NCBI GenBank assembly: GCA_025453655.1
Contig: JALOPX010000006.1
Span: 1-46,102, forward strand
Source of the DNA: Candidatus Krumholzibacteriia bacterium
GTDB taxonomy: Bacteria > Krumholzibacteriota > Krumholzibacteriia > Krumholzibacteriales > Krumholzibacteriaceae
Length of the DNA stretch: 46,102 bases
Direction of reading: 5' to 3'
Shown: positions 1 to 8,932 of the stretch, piece by piece
Layout of the letters: every line of letters begins with the position of its first letter
How positions within the stretch are numbered: the first letter of the stretch is position 1
Notes under the pieces: generated by a model
What the model was told of the DNA's origin: nothing
The model's input: the letters and a program-made list of their open reading frames with translations, nothing else
The model's database searches: none
Program-made: the position numbers and the translations under genes

Positions 1-555
1 GAGGTCATCCTGATGGTGAGCGGGCGGGCCTATCTGGACGCGTACGGGGTCTTCCTCGTGCTTTTGCCGGGAGTGCCCATGGCCGCTTTGATCGCGCCTC
101 TTCTATCGGCGATGAAGGGCCTGCATTTCATGAAGTGGGCCGTCTTCTGCGATTTCATATGGATGGCGGTCTACTTCGGAACCTTTTTCTTCCTCGTCGG
201 CCTGTGGGGCGTCCTCGGCATGGCGGCGGCGCAGTTGCTGGCCTCAGCGTTCCAGACGGCGGCTGCGATCGTCCTGTCGAAGCGTGGCGGGTTCTACGGC
301 GGGGCGGGAGCCCGCACCGGGCGCGTCCTCGCCGTGTTCGCCGCCGTTGCCGCGGCGGGAACGGCGGCAGCGATTCACTGGGGCCTCGCCGCGGCCGCGA
401 TACTGGTGGCCGCGTCCCCATTCCTTCTCAGGGCGGTTCTGGTCGGGCTCAGGATCTTCGATGAGGAGGAGGCCCGTCTGATCGCCGCGATGACGCAGAC
501 GAAGGCATTGAGAAAAACGGTTTGCTGGATGATCGGGCACGGGGGCGCGGCATGA
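1..555 (+). CDS. C-terminal part of a polysaccharide (Wzx/MATE-like) flippase; 5' end outside the window
   Basis: Frame open from base 1 to the stop at 555; several hydrophobic TM segments with MATE/Wzx-like spacing; followed by a glycosyltransferase. Confidence 0.6.
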   Translation, partial: EVILMVSGRAYLDAYGVFLVLLPGVPMAALIAPLLSAMKGLHFMKWAVFCDFIWMAVYFGTFFFLVGLWGVLGMAAAQLLASAFQTAAAIVLSKRGGFYGGAGARTGRVLAVFAAVAAAGTAAAIHWGLAAAAILVAASPFLLRAVLVGLRIFDEEEARLIAAMTQTKALRKTVCWMIGHGGAA

Positions 556-1847
556 ACGGCGGGAAACTGCTCATGATGATCAATTTCTTCCCCCCCGCCG
601 CGGGCGGGGGAGTGTACCGCCCTCTCTCCTTCGTGCGGCACCTTTCGAGCCTCGGATGGCGGATAACGGTGATAACGCCGAGGCCGGGGGAGTTCTGGAT
701 AAACGATCCGGATCTGGAAAGGATGGTCCCCCCGGAAGTGAGGGTGATAAGGACAAGGTCCCTTTCCGGGCAGCGTTTTCTCGGAGGGATGAGGAGGGGG
801 GCGGCCGGCTCGAGGAGATCCTCCCCGCGTTTCGGCGCGCTCAGGAGGCTCGGGGAATTTTTCCTTCTGCCCGACACCTACGTCGGCTGGGCGCCATTCG
901 CCTTCAGGGCCGCCTCGGCCCTCTGCAGAAGCGAAAGGTTCGACGCGATCTATTCGACGAGCCCTCCCGACTCGACGCATATGGCGGCCATGGCTGCGGC
1001 CCGGAGGTTTTCGATTCCCTGGGTCGCCGATTTCAGGGACCCGTGGATATCCCTTTACCTGAGGAAGCCGCCGACGCGGGCGCACGAGTGGCTGCACCGG
1101 CGCATGGAGCGAAGTGTCGCCGCGGCGGACCGCGTCGTGGTGGCCACCTCTTGGCAGAAGTCGGCCATGGAGGAAAGGCATCCGGGATGCCGGGTCGAGC
1201 ACATCCCCAACGGTTTCGACGAGGATGATTTCGACGGGCCCGCGCCCCGCGGGGACGGAGGCTCGATCTTCACCGTCCTTCACTGCGGGATGCTCACCCT
1301 CGGCCGCACATCCGGCTCCTTTCTCCGGGGGCTTTCCCTTCTCGCCGCGAGAAGGCCCGAGCTTCGGGACGGGATCAGGGTCGTCTTTCTCGGCGCGAGG
1401 GAGTCTGCAAACGAGGAGTGGGTGTCGAAGCTCGGCCTCGGAGATATGGTGAGATTCGAGGACGGCATTCCTCACCGCGAGTGCGTCAGGCTCGAGCGGG
1501 AAAGCTCGGCCCTGCTTCTGATAAAGCACGACGACGAAAGGTACGCCGGCTTGATTCCGGGCAAGCTGTTCGAGTACATCGGAGCCAGGAGGCCCGTGAT
1601 GGCGGTTGTCGCAGACGGCGAGGCCGCCGGCATCATAAGGAGGGAGAGGCGCGGCGAGGTCGTTTCGCACGGCGACACGGAGGGAATCGCCTCCGCCATA
1701 GAAAGGATGTACGATCTGCACAGAGAGGGAAGGCTCTCCGAGGCTTATTCCCTGGGCGAACTGCCGGCCTATTCGAGGCGGGAGGCGGCCGCCTCCCTCG
1801 ACCGCCTGCTCCGCGGGATGGCCGGCCCGAAGGAGGGACGCGCATGA
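552..1847 (+). CDS. Glycosyltransferase family 4 (GT-B) protein
   Basis: ATG at 552 overlaps the upstream stop; N-terminus MLMMINFFPPAAGGGVYRPLSFVRHLSSLGWRITVITP and C-terminal PGKLFEYIGARRPVMAV are GT4-like. Confidence 0.85.
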   Translation: MNGGKLLMMINFFPPAAGGGVYRPLSFVRHLSSLGWRITVITPRPGEFWINDPDLERMVPPEVRVIRTRSLSGQRFLGGMRRGAAGSRRSSPRFGALRRLGEFFLLPDTYVGWAPFAFRAASALCRSERFDAIYSTSPPDSTHMAAMAAARRFSIPWVADFRDPWISLYLRKPPTRAHEWLHRRMERSVAAADRVVVATSWQKSAMEERHPGCRVEHIPNGFDEDDFDGPAPRGDGGSIFTVLHCGMLTLGRTSGSFLRGLSLLAARRPELRDGIRVVFLGARESANEEWVSKLGLGDMVRFEDGIPHRECVRLERESSALLLIKHDDERYAGLIPGKLFEYIGARRPVMAVVADGEAAGIIRRERRGEVVSHGDTEGIASAIERMYDLHREGRLSEAYSLGELPAYSRREAAASLDRLLRGMAGPKEGRA

Positions 1848-3394
1848 TCGGGAAAAGACCCCTCTCGAAGGCATTTCCAGGCGGCGGGGCCGACCGGCTC
1901 CTCCTCGCCGCCTGCATGCTCCTTCTTGCGATCCTTCTCCTTCCGCTGAGGGGCGCAAAAACCGACGACACCTATATCCACATGCAATATGCTCGAAACC
2001 TCTCCGAGAGGGGGGAGCTTTCCTTCAACGCCGGGGAGCGGGCCTACGGCGCCACCAGCCCTCTCTGGGTCCTCCTTCTCGCGGCGGCCCGCGCGCTCGG
2101 AGGGGACCTCGCTTCGTGGAGCGGGATACTCTCGAGGTTCTTCGCCTTCGCCTCGGTCCTTCTGGTGTTCCGTCTCGCCCTCTTCGTCGACGGACGCAGG
2201 GCGACGGCTTTCGCCGCCGGGATTCTCATGGCTTCCGAGGCGTGGCTGGTGCGGTGGAGCTCGGTGGGTATGGAGACGTCGCTGGCCGTTTTCATGGTCG
2301 CGGCGGCCCTTCTGACATCCATGAAAGCGGGAAGCTCGCCCGCCCGCTCGGCCCTCTTCGGCCTCGTTCTCTTCCTCGCATGCCTTGCGAGGCCCGAGAC
2401 CCTTCTTCTCGCGGCTCTCGGCCTCTTCTGTTTCCTCGCCGCCGGCGGCGGCATGCCGTTCGGCAGGAGGTTCGGCTGGCTTGTCGTCTTCGCGCCCCTC
2501 TTCGCCGCCTGGCTTTTCCTGATGAAGTCGTACACGGGGACATTCTTCCCGCTGACGGCGGGCGCCAAGCAGGGAGAGATCGCCTTCTCCGGCGCCCTTT
2601 TTTCGAGAGCCCTCGTGCCGGCCCGAATACTGGGGGCGACGGTCGCCCTCCCGATGCTCGCCTTCATCGCCTCCCTCGCGGGGGGCCTTGCCCGGCGCGC
2701 CGGAATTCCCGGCGCCCCGGCCCCGGAGGCGCGCCCCGGGATCCTTCTCGGGAAGCTCTGGATATTCGCCCTCCCCGCCGCGTATGTCATCATGGACTTC
2801 CAGGTCCTCTCCAGATACATGCTCCCCGTCTCGCCCGCCGTGATAGTCTTCGGAGCTGCCGGGGCGGCCCGCCTCGCCGATAAATTTTCCGTTCGCCGGA
2901 ACGCGGCGACGGCGGCGGTCATTATTCTCGCCGCGGCCGGGGCAGTCCAGAACATCGTCTTCTATTCCACCGTGGTCGTCAGGCCGACGATGGAATTCTC
3001 CGAGGGGCTGGAAACAGTGGTGGCGGGGATGGGAAGATGGCTCGCGAAGAACTCGGAGCCGGGCGCCGTGGTCGCCGCTCCCGACATCGGCGCCGTCGGG
3101 TATTTCTCGCGGCGCCGGATACTCGATCTCGGCGGGCTGGTGAGCCCGCGCATCAACGAGATGAGGTCCTCGATGGACGCGGACGAAATAATTACCGAAG
3201 GGCTCTATCTCGAGCTTGGAGCAGATTACCTGATGGACCGGAGCTCCCCCCCGGCGAGATTCGACGGGAGGGTGTTGAAGGGAGTCCGGTTCACGCGGGT
3301 CCTCAGCGGAACCGTTTCCAACCTCGGGATCAGGAAGCGGGAGCCGGTCCTGTACGTCCTGTACAGGCTGTCCAGGGAGGAGGGCGGGCGATGA
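1844..3394 (+). CDS. Multi-TM membrane protein, GT39/PMT-like glycosyltransferase
   Basis: ATG at 1844 overlaps the previous stop; motif TDDTYIHMQYARNLSERGELSFNAGERAYGATSPLW and many TM helices. Confidence 0.75.
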   Translation: MIGKRPLSKAFPGGGADRLLLAACMLLLAILLLPLRGAKTDDTYIHMQYARNLSERGELSFNAGERAYGATSPLWVLLLAAARALGGDLASWSGILSRFFAFASVLLVFRLALFVDGRRATAFAAGILMASEAWLVRWSSVGMETSLAVFMVAAALLTSMKAGSSPARSALFGLVLFLACLARPETLLLAALGLFCFLAAGGGMPFGRRFGWLVVFAPLFAAWLFLMKSYTGTFFPLTAGAKQGEIAFSGALFSRALVPARILGATVALPMLAFIASLAGGLARRAGIPGAPAPEARPGILLGKLWIFALPAAYVIMDFQVLSRYMLPVSPAVIVFGAAGAARLADKFSVRRNAATAAVIILAAAGAVQNIVFYSTVVVRPTMEFSEGLETVVAGMGRWLAKNSEPGAVVAAPDIGAVGYFSRRRILDLGGLVSPRINEMRSSMDADEIITEGLYLELGADYLMDRSSPPARFDGRVLKGVRFTRVLSGTVSNLGIRKREPVLYVLYRLSREEGGR

Positions 3395-4191
3395 TGGCCC
3401 GGGAGCCGGTCATCCCCGGCGACATACCTGAAGAGAGCGTGCCGAGCCTTCTTCGCAACTGGTTTCTCGGCTCGAAGGCGAGAAGATACCTCAGCAGGAG
3501 GCGCTTCGTCACGGTGAGCGGCCTCGCGCCCCGGTCGCGCGGAGGCTGGTCCCTCGACGTCGGCTGCGGGTGGGGATACAACCTCTTCCTCATGGGGGAG
3601 AGGGGGTACCGGCCGGTCGGCATCGATATCGTGCAGAACGATTTCACGGCGGCTTCGATGATCGCCCGCGCGAACGGGCGGCAGGCGCTCCTCGCCGGCG
3701 CCGACGTAAGCGCCCTGCCTTTCCCCGACGGCCTTTTCGAGGCCGTGACGGCGGTCGAGACCTACGAGCACATCTTCCATCCGGACCGGGAGGGGGCGGT
3801 TCGCGAGGTCGGGAGGGTCATGACGCCGGGGGGCGTTTTCGTCCTGTCGACGCCCAATTATCATTCCGTCGTCGAGGCCGGCAAGCGGCTTATAATCGGA
3901 TTCCCGGCGCTGCGAAGGCTTTTCCCGCCGATGTGTTATCCCGCAGGCGAGATCTCCAGGAAGGATTACCACCCATACACCTACCACCGGCCCTCCCCCG
4001 AAGGGGAGATAAAGGCCCTTCTCGAGGCGCAGGGATTCGACGTGCTCGAATCGAAGCGGATCATATTCGTCTGGAAATCGATCCCCGACCTTCTCTTCCC
4101 GGCCTTCATCGCGCTGGAGTTCCTCCTCGAGAGGATACCGTTCGTCAGGTCTCTCGGCAGCACCCTCGTGATCCGCTCACGCAGGCGCTGA
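3391..4191 (+). CDS. Class I SAM-dependent methyltransferase
   Basis: LDVGCGWGYNLFLM motif I, VTAVETYEHIFHPDREGAVREVGRVMTPGGVFVLSTPN. Confidence 0.85.
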   Translation: MMAREPVIPGDIPEESVPSLLRNWFLGSKARRYLSRRRFVTVSGLAPRSRGGWSLDVGCGWGYNLFLMGERGYRPVGIDIVQNDFTAASMIARANGRQALLAGADVSALPFPDGLFEAVTAVETYEHIFHPDREGAVREVGRVMTPGGVFVLSTPNYHSVVEAGKRLIIGFPALRRLFPPMCYPAGEISRKDYHPYTYHRPSPEGEIKALLEAQGFDVLESKRIIFVWKSIPDLLFPAFIALEFLLERIPFVRSLGSTLVIRSRRR

Positions 4192-4464
4192 GCCTGACGG
4201 GACGATCGCTCCTCCTTTATCTTCAATGATCACAGGCGACTGCCCGAAAGCGCGGAAACAGCGCCTCCATGGTCGATTCCTGCCGCGCACCTGCCTTTCC
4301 CCGGGCCCTTCCCATGGAGGTCCGGCGGGCACAGAAGGTGGGGAAAAGTGGCGACAATTCATCTTTGACAATCATTTTCATCATTTTTTTGCGTCAACCG
4401 CGTATCTATATTTATATCAACAAGATAAAATATGAAAAAAAGCCCGCAGCCGGCGTATTTTTTC

Positions 4465-4493
4465 TTGACATGTGGTAGGAAGTGGGGTAAAGT
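4465..4493 (+). promoter_or_regulatory. Predicted sigma-70-type promoter of the dcw operon: TTGACA (4465-4470) - N17 - TAAAGT (4488-4493)
   Basis: Perfect -35 hexamer, 17-bp spacer, 4/6 match at -10; lies upstream of mraZ next to an AT-rich tract (4381-4440). Confidence 0.65.
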
Positions 4494-4507
4494 GGGGCCC
4501 AATGGTA
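4473..4507 (+). promoter_or_regulatory. MraZ-binding repeat array, four TGGNN boxes at exact 10-bp period
   Basis: TGGTA(4473) N5 TGGGG(4483) N5 TGGGG(4493) N5 TGGTA(4503); matches the TGGGN-N5-TGGGN arrangement known for MraZ operators. Confidence 0.75.
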
Positions 4508-4603
4508 GAAAAGGTGCCCGAAAAGGTGAAGTGATTCTTCGAAGAAAAGCTTCCCGAATGCGGGCGGACAGGTAGCAGGAACGGGCAGAACTGAAAGACA
4601 ACG

Positions 4604-5038
4604 ATGCAGAATTTTCTCGGCGATTTTGAATGCGCGCTCGACTCCAAGGGGAGGCTGATGATTCCCGCCAAATTCAGGCACCTTGTGCCTGAAGGGACGG
4701 GGGGGCTCTACGTCATCACCAGGGGCAAGGAAAACTGCCTCAATCTCTATCCCCTCAACGAGTGGAACGAGGTCGTCGTCGCCAGGCTGCACGAGCTTCC
4801 TCCGGGCCCCGAGAAGAGGCAGTTCATACGCTTCTTCAGCAGGCAGTCGAGGACTCTCAATCTCGACAAGACCGGAAGGATAGCGGTCCCGCCGGGGTTC
4901 CTCGAATTGATCGGCAATCCCAAGCGCGTGGTCGTGGTCGGCGTCCTCAATTACATGGAGATCTGGGCGCCGGAGGACTACGAGAAGATCGGCAGAGAGG
5001 GCGACGACGCCTTCCGGAACGGCAATCTGGAGATATAG
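4604..5038 (+). CDS. mraZ: Transcriptional regulator MraZ
   Basis: MQNFLGDFECALDSKGRLMIPAKFR... repeated in LNLDKTGRIAVPPGF (two SpoVT/AbrB-like units); precedes rsmH. Confidence 0.97.
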   Translation: MQNFLGDFECALDSKGRLMIPAKFRHLVPEGTGGLYVITRGKENCLNLYPLNEWNEVVVARLHELPPGPEKRQFIRFFSRQSRTLNLDKTGRIAVPPGFLELIGNPKRVVVVGVLNYMEIWAPEDYEKIGREGDDAFRNGNLEI

Positions 5039-5039
5039 G

Positions 5040-5417
5040 GTGAGGATTTATCGAACCGAAATGGACGGAGTGGCCGTCCTCAGGATATCCGGCGTCGTCA
5101 GGCGCGAGGATGCCCTCATGCTGCTTCAGTCCATCGGGCAATCCCCCGCCTCGGTCAGGGGGTCCTTCATCCTCGATTTCCAGGGCGTCGAGCACGTCGA
5201 CTATCACGTCTTCGTGCTGTTCGAGGAATGGTTCTCGTCTTCGCCCGGCGTCGTGATGAGCGGGCTGAGCGACTACCTCCTCGATATCTTCGCCTTCGTC
5301 CAGCGCAGAAACGCGATACCGATCTATCCCGACTGGAGAAAAGCCCTCAACTACCTGGTCGTCCAAAGGGCGAGACTCGGAGAACCCCTGATCGCCGGCA
5401 TGACGGCAGGCAGTTAA
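5040..5417 (+). CDS. STAS-domain-like protein
   Basis: GTG start 1 nt after mraZ stop; FILDFQGVEHVDYHVFVLFEEW...VVMSGLSDYLLDIFAFVQRRNAIPIYPDWRKAL resembles the STAS fold, but the usual D-S-S/A-G loop is D-Y-H-V. Confidence 0.6.
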   Translation: MRIYRTEMDGVAVLRISGVVRREDALMLLQSIGQSPASVRGSFILDFQGVEHVDYHVFVLFEEWFSSSPGVVMSGLSDYLLDIFAFVQRRNAIPIYPDWRKALNYLVVQRARLGEPLIAGMTAGS

Positions 5418-5421
5418 AGCG

Positions 5422-6345
5422 GTGACGGAGACGGTGCGGCACGAGCCCGTAATGGTCGAACCAGTGGTCAGGTTTCTCCTGACAGATCCGGAAGGTATTT
5501 ACGTGGACGCGACGTTAGGACTGGGTGGGCACGCGATGAGTCTTCTGGAAACCTCCCCCGCTCTTCGGCTGGTGGGGATCGACAGGGACCGGGCGGCCCT
5601 CGATGAGGCCCGCCGGAGACTGTCGAAATTCGGGGGAAGGGTCTCCTTCATCCACGGCAATTTCAGCGATATAGCCTCCCATCTCGGCGGCAGGCCCTGC
5701 TCGGGCGTCCTTGCCGATCTTGGATTGTCCTCCTTCCAGATTTCGGACCGCTCCAGGGGGTTCAGCTACATGGAGGACGGCCCGCTTGACATGTCGATGG
5801 GAAGCGGCGCGCGCCCGGTGGCGAAGCTCCTCGCGGAGGCCCCCGCCTCGGAGATCGCCGGGATACTGCGCGATTACGGCGAGGAGAAGAAAAGCGGCGC
5901 CATCGCGGCGCTCATCGTCAAGGCGAGGGAAAACGGCGCCCTGACGACGACATCCGAGCTTCGTTCGATCGTCGGGCGGACGGTCCCGGCGAGATTCCTT
6001 ATCGGATCGCTTTCGCGCGTTTTTCAGGCTTTGAGAATCTGGGCCAACGACGAGTTGGAGAACCTCAGGGCCTTCCTGCCCCAGGCGGCCGCGCTCCTGA
6101 CACCGGGCGGCCGCCTGGCGGTTCTGAGCTACCACTCGCTCGAGGACAGGATGGTCAAGAATTACTTCAGGCAGGAGGAAAAGGGATGCATCTGCCCTCC
6201 GGATTTTCCCGAATGCGGATGCGGCAGGGTTTCGACATTGAAGGTCCTGACGAGGCGCCCGGTGCTCGCGGGGCCCGAAGAGGTGGACAATAACCCCAGG
6301 GCAAGGAGCGCGAGGCTCCGTGTCGCAGAAAGGTTGCAGAGATGA
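5422..6345 (+). CDS. rsmH: 16S rRNA (cytosine1402-N4)-methyltransferase RsmH (MraW)
   Basis: HEPVMVEPVVRFL, VDATLGLGGHAMSLL, GVLADLGLSSFQ, DMSM, LSYHSLEDRMVKNYF. Confidence 0.97.
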   Translation: MTETVRHEPVMVEPVVRFLLTDPEGIYVDATLGLGGHAMSLLETSPALRLVGIDRDRAALDEARRRLSKFGGRVSFIHGNFSDIASHLGGRPCSGVLADLGLSSFQISDRSRGFSYMEDGPLDMSMGSGARPVAKLLAEAPASEIAGILRDYGEEKKSGAIAALIVKARENGALTTTSELRSIVGRTVPARFLIGSLSRVFQALRIWANDELENLRAFLPQAAALLTPGGRLAVLSYHSLEDRMVKNYFRQEEKGCICPPDFPECGCGRVSTLKVLTRRPVLAGPEEVDNNPRARSARLRVAERLQR

Positions 6346-6767
6346 GGACGCACGCCGATTACATGGACGACGCCGCTATGGTTATCAAGAAAGCGCTCGA
6401 AGGAAGGATAAGCCCGATGAACTTCCTTCTCATAGTCGGATTCTTTTCGAGCCTGGTGCTTCTGTACATATCGCTCCACGTGCATTTTCAGACCCTTTCC
6501 GGGCAGATCAACAGCGGGATGCTGCAGGCCGAGAAGCTCGGCGAGGAAAAGATCCTCCTGACCGCGGAGCTCAACAGGCTGACTTCGCCCGACAGGATCA
6601 TCCCGCTGGTGCAGGAACTGGGGCTCAAGGCGGGCTCGACCGAGGAAGTCACGCGGATCGCCTGCTACGACAACCGCAAACAGTTCAAGAAGGAAGCGGT
6701 CCGCTGGGCGCAGGCCGGCCCTGGCGGGAGCGGCGCATCGACGCCCGGGGGAAAACTGGAGAAATGA
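6342..6767 (+). CDS. ftsL: FtsL-like cell division protein
   Basis: Small protein, one TM followed by coiled coil, between rsmH and ftsI; ATGA overlap with rsmH. Confidence 0.75.
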   Translation: MRTHADYMDDAAMVIKKALEGRISPMNFLLIVGFFSSLVLLYISLHVHFQTLSGQINSGMLQAEKLGEEKILLTAELNRLTSPDRIIPLVQELGLKAGSTEEVTRIACYDNRKQFKKEAVRWAQAGPGGSGASTPGGKLEK

Positions 6768-8932
6768 TGTCGAGCAGGTTCTCTGAATGGCGGATACGTC
6801 TCGTCTCTGCAATCGTCGCCATAACTGTCTGCGTTCTCGTCTATAGGATAATCCAGGTTCAGATCATTCAGCACAAGGCCTACAAGGCGCTGGCCGAAGA
6901 CCAGCAGACCGAGGAACAAACATGGCCCGCGAGGCGCGGTGCGATTTACGACCGCAACGGGTACCCGCTGGCAGTCTCCCATACGACGTACACGATCGGC
7001 GTCACCCCGAGGGATTTCCCGAAGGACGAGAGCTGCGCGGCGTATCTCGCCGGCGTTGTCGGCAAGAAGACATCCGCGATAAAACGCCTCCTCTCCCGCA
7101 AAGACAGCTACATCCTCCTCGCGAAGGACATCGATCTCACCGCCGAACAGGAGGCGAGGCTGTCCTCCCTGCCCGGGCTGAAACTCGACACCCGTCTGGA
7201 GAGATTGAACCCCATGGGAGCGATGACCCCGGCGTTCGTCGGATCGATCGACCGCGAGGGGAACGGCGTCTCCGGGATCGAACAGGCTTTCCAGAATTAC
7301 CTGAAGGGCGCCGACGGATGGCTGATCGTCAACAGGGACGCGAAATCCGCCGAATTCAGGCTGATCAACTCTCCGGGCAAGGAGCCCGTGGACGGCTGCG
7401 ACGTCTATCTGACCATCGATTCGGGGATACAGTCGATAGTCGATTTCGAGCTCGAACAGGCCGTCGAAAGTTACGGCGCGAAGGGCGGGGCCGCGATAGT
7501 CGTCGACCCCGACTGCGGCGACATACTGGCCATTTCGGAAAAATGCCCCGGCTCGGGAAGCGGGCTGCGCGTGTGGAAGGGGAACAGCGGGCTCTATTCG
7601 ACGACCTGCATGTACGAGCCAGGGTCCACCTTCAAGCTCGTGACCGACGCTTACCTGCTCGAATCGGGCAGGGTCGATCCATACGACGTCTTCTACGGGG
7701 AGAAGGGGAAAGCCGATTTCGATTTCGGCAGATTCACGGACGATCATGAGTTCGAGTGGCTGACCTTCAAGGAATCGTTCACCCGTTCGAGCAATATATG
7801 CACGATCAAGGCGATAATGGACAGCGACAGGAGGGATTTTTACACATTCATGCTGAACATGGGGTTCGGAGGCAGGACGGGAATCGACCTTCCGGCCGAA
7901 TCGAAGGGGATTTTGCGCGATCCTAAGGAATGGTCGGGACGTTCGATGGCCAGCATATCGATCGGGCAGGAGATCGGAGTGACGGCGATGCAGATGGCGA
8001 TGGCTTACGGCGCCCTCGCCAACGGCGGCACCCTGATGACTCCGCGCGTCGCCCTCGAGGTCGCGCGGCCCGGGGAAGGTCCCGTCGTCTCCTATCCGTC
8101 GATCAGGATGAGAAAGGTCTTTTCCGACGAGACGGCGAGGACGATGATCGATTTCTGCAAGGGAGTCGTCAAGGACGGCACCGGCATCAACGCGCAGGTC
8201 GAAGGGATCGAGACGGCGGGCAAGACCGGCACAGCCCAGAAATCGGAGGGGCGCGGGTACGTCGAAGGCAAATACATCGCGAGCTTCATCGGCTTCGCGC
8301 CGGCGGACGCGCCGCAGCTCGTGTGCCTGGTGCTCCTCGACGAGCCCGAACAAAATCACTATTACGGAGGCTCCTCGGCGGCCGTGGTCTTCCGCAGGAT
8401 AATCGAGGGGATCAACCTCTCGACCGACCTCCTGGTGGACCCGCGCTCGAGCGTCATGACCATGGCGGACCCGAAGGCGAACCGGTCGGCCGTACCCAGT
8501 TTCCTCAGGCTCAACCTCTCCGAAGCGGAGATACTTGCCGCCAGGCACGGATTCAGGGTGGACTGCACGATGAGGGATGGAGAGGTGTTCGCCCAGATCC
8601 CGGAGCCCGGAACGTACGCCGACCCCGGGAGCGAGATCAGTCTCGCGCTCCGCTCCTCCCCGCACGACGCCTCGCAGGAGGTCTGCGTGCCCGACCTTCT
8701 CGGGCTGCCGGTCCGCAAGGCGCGAAGGATGCTCATCGAGTGCGGCCTCGCAGGCAAAATCGAGGGGTACGGGCTCGTGGAGAGCCAGGTTCCCGAGCCG
8801 GGCAGCATGGCCGGGCAGGGGACGAACGTCACGCTCTCTTGCAATCCATTGAATTACGAGGACCAGAAAGAGGAACAGAAGCCGGGGGAGAAGCCCGTTT
8901 CGGGCGCAGCGAAGACGGCGGGGGGGCATTGA
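6764..8932 (+). CDS. ftsI: Penicillin-binding protein (FtsI/SpoVD-type transpeptidase) with two C-terminal PASTA domains
   Basis: ARRGAIYDRNGYPLA, active-site EPGSTFKLVT, RSSN, ETAGKTGTAQKS; C-terminal VCVPDLLGLPVRKARRML PASTA-like repeats; ATGA overlap with ftsL. Confidence 0.95.
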   Translation: MMSSRFSEWRIRLVSAIVAITVCVLVYRIIQVQIIQHKAYKALAEDQQTEEQTWPARRGAIYDRNGYPLAVSHTTYTIGVTPRDFPKDESCAAYLAGVVGKKTSAIKRLLSRKDSYILLAKDIDLTAEQEARLSSLPGLKLDTRLERLNPMGAMTPAFVGSIDREGNGVSGIEQAFQNYLKGADGWLIVNRDAKSAEFRLINSPGKEPVDGCDVYLTIDSGIQSIVDFELEQAVESYGAKGGAAIVVDPDCGDILAISEKCPGSGSGLRVWKGNSGLYSTTCMYEPGSTFKLVTDAYLLESGRVDPYDVFYGEKGKADFDFGRFTDDHEFEWLTFKESFTRSSNICTIKAIMDSDRRDFYTFMLNMGFGGRTGIDLPAESKGILRDPKEWSGRSMASISIGQEIGVTAMQMAMAYGALANGGTLMTPRVALEVARPGEGPVVSYPSIRMRKVFSDETARTMIDFCKGVVKDGTGINAQVEGIETAGKTGTAQKSEGRGYVEGKYIASFIGFAPADAPQLVCLVLLDEPEQNHYYGGSSAAVVFRRIIEGINLSTDLLVDPRSSVMTMADPKANRSAVPSFLRLNLSEAEILAARHGFRVDCTMRDGEVFAQIPEPGTYADPGSEISLALRSSPHDASQEVCVPDLLGLPVRKARRMLIECGLAGKIEGYGLVESQVPEPGSMAGQGTNVTLSCNPLNYEDQKEEQKPGEKPVSGAAKTAGGH

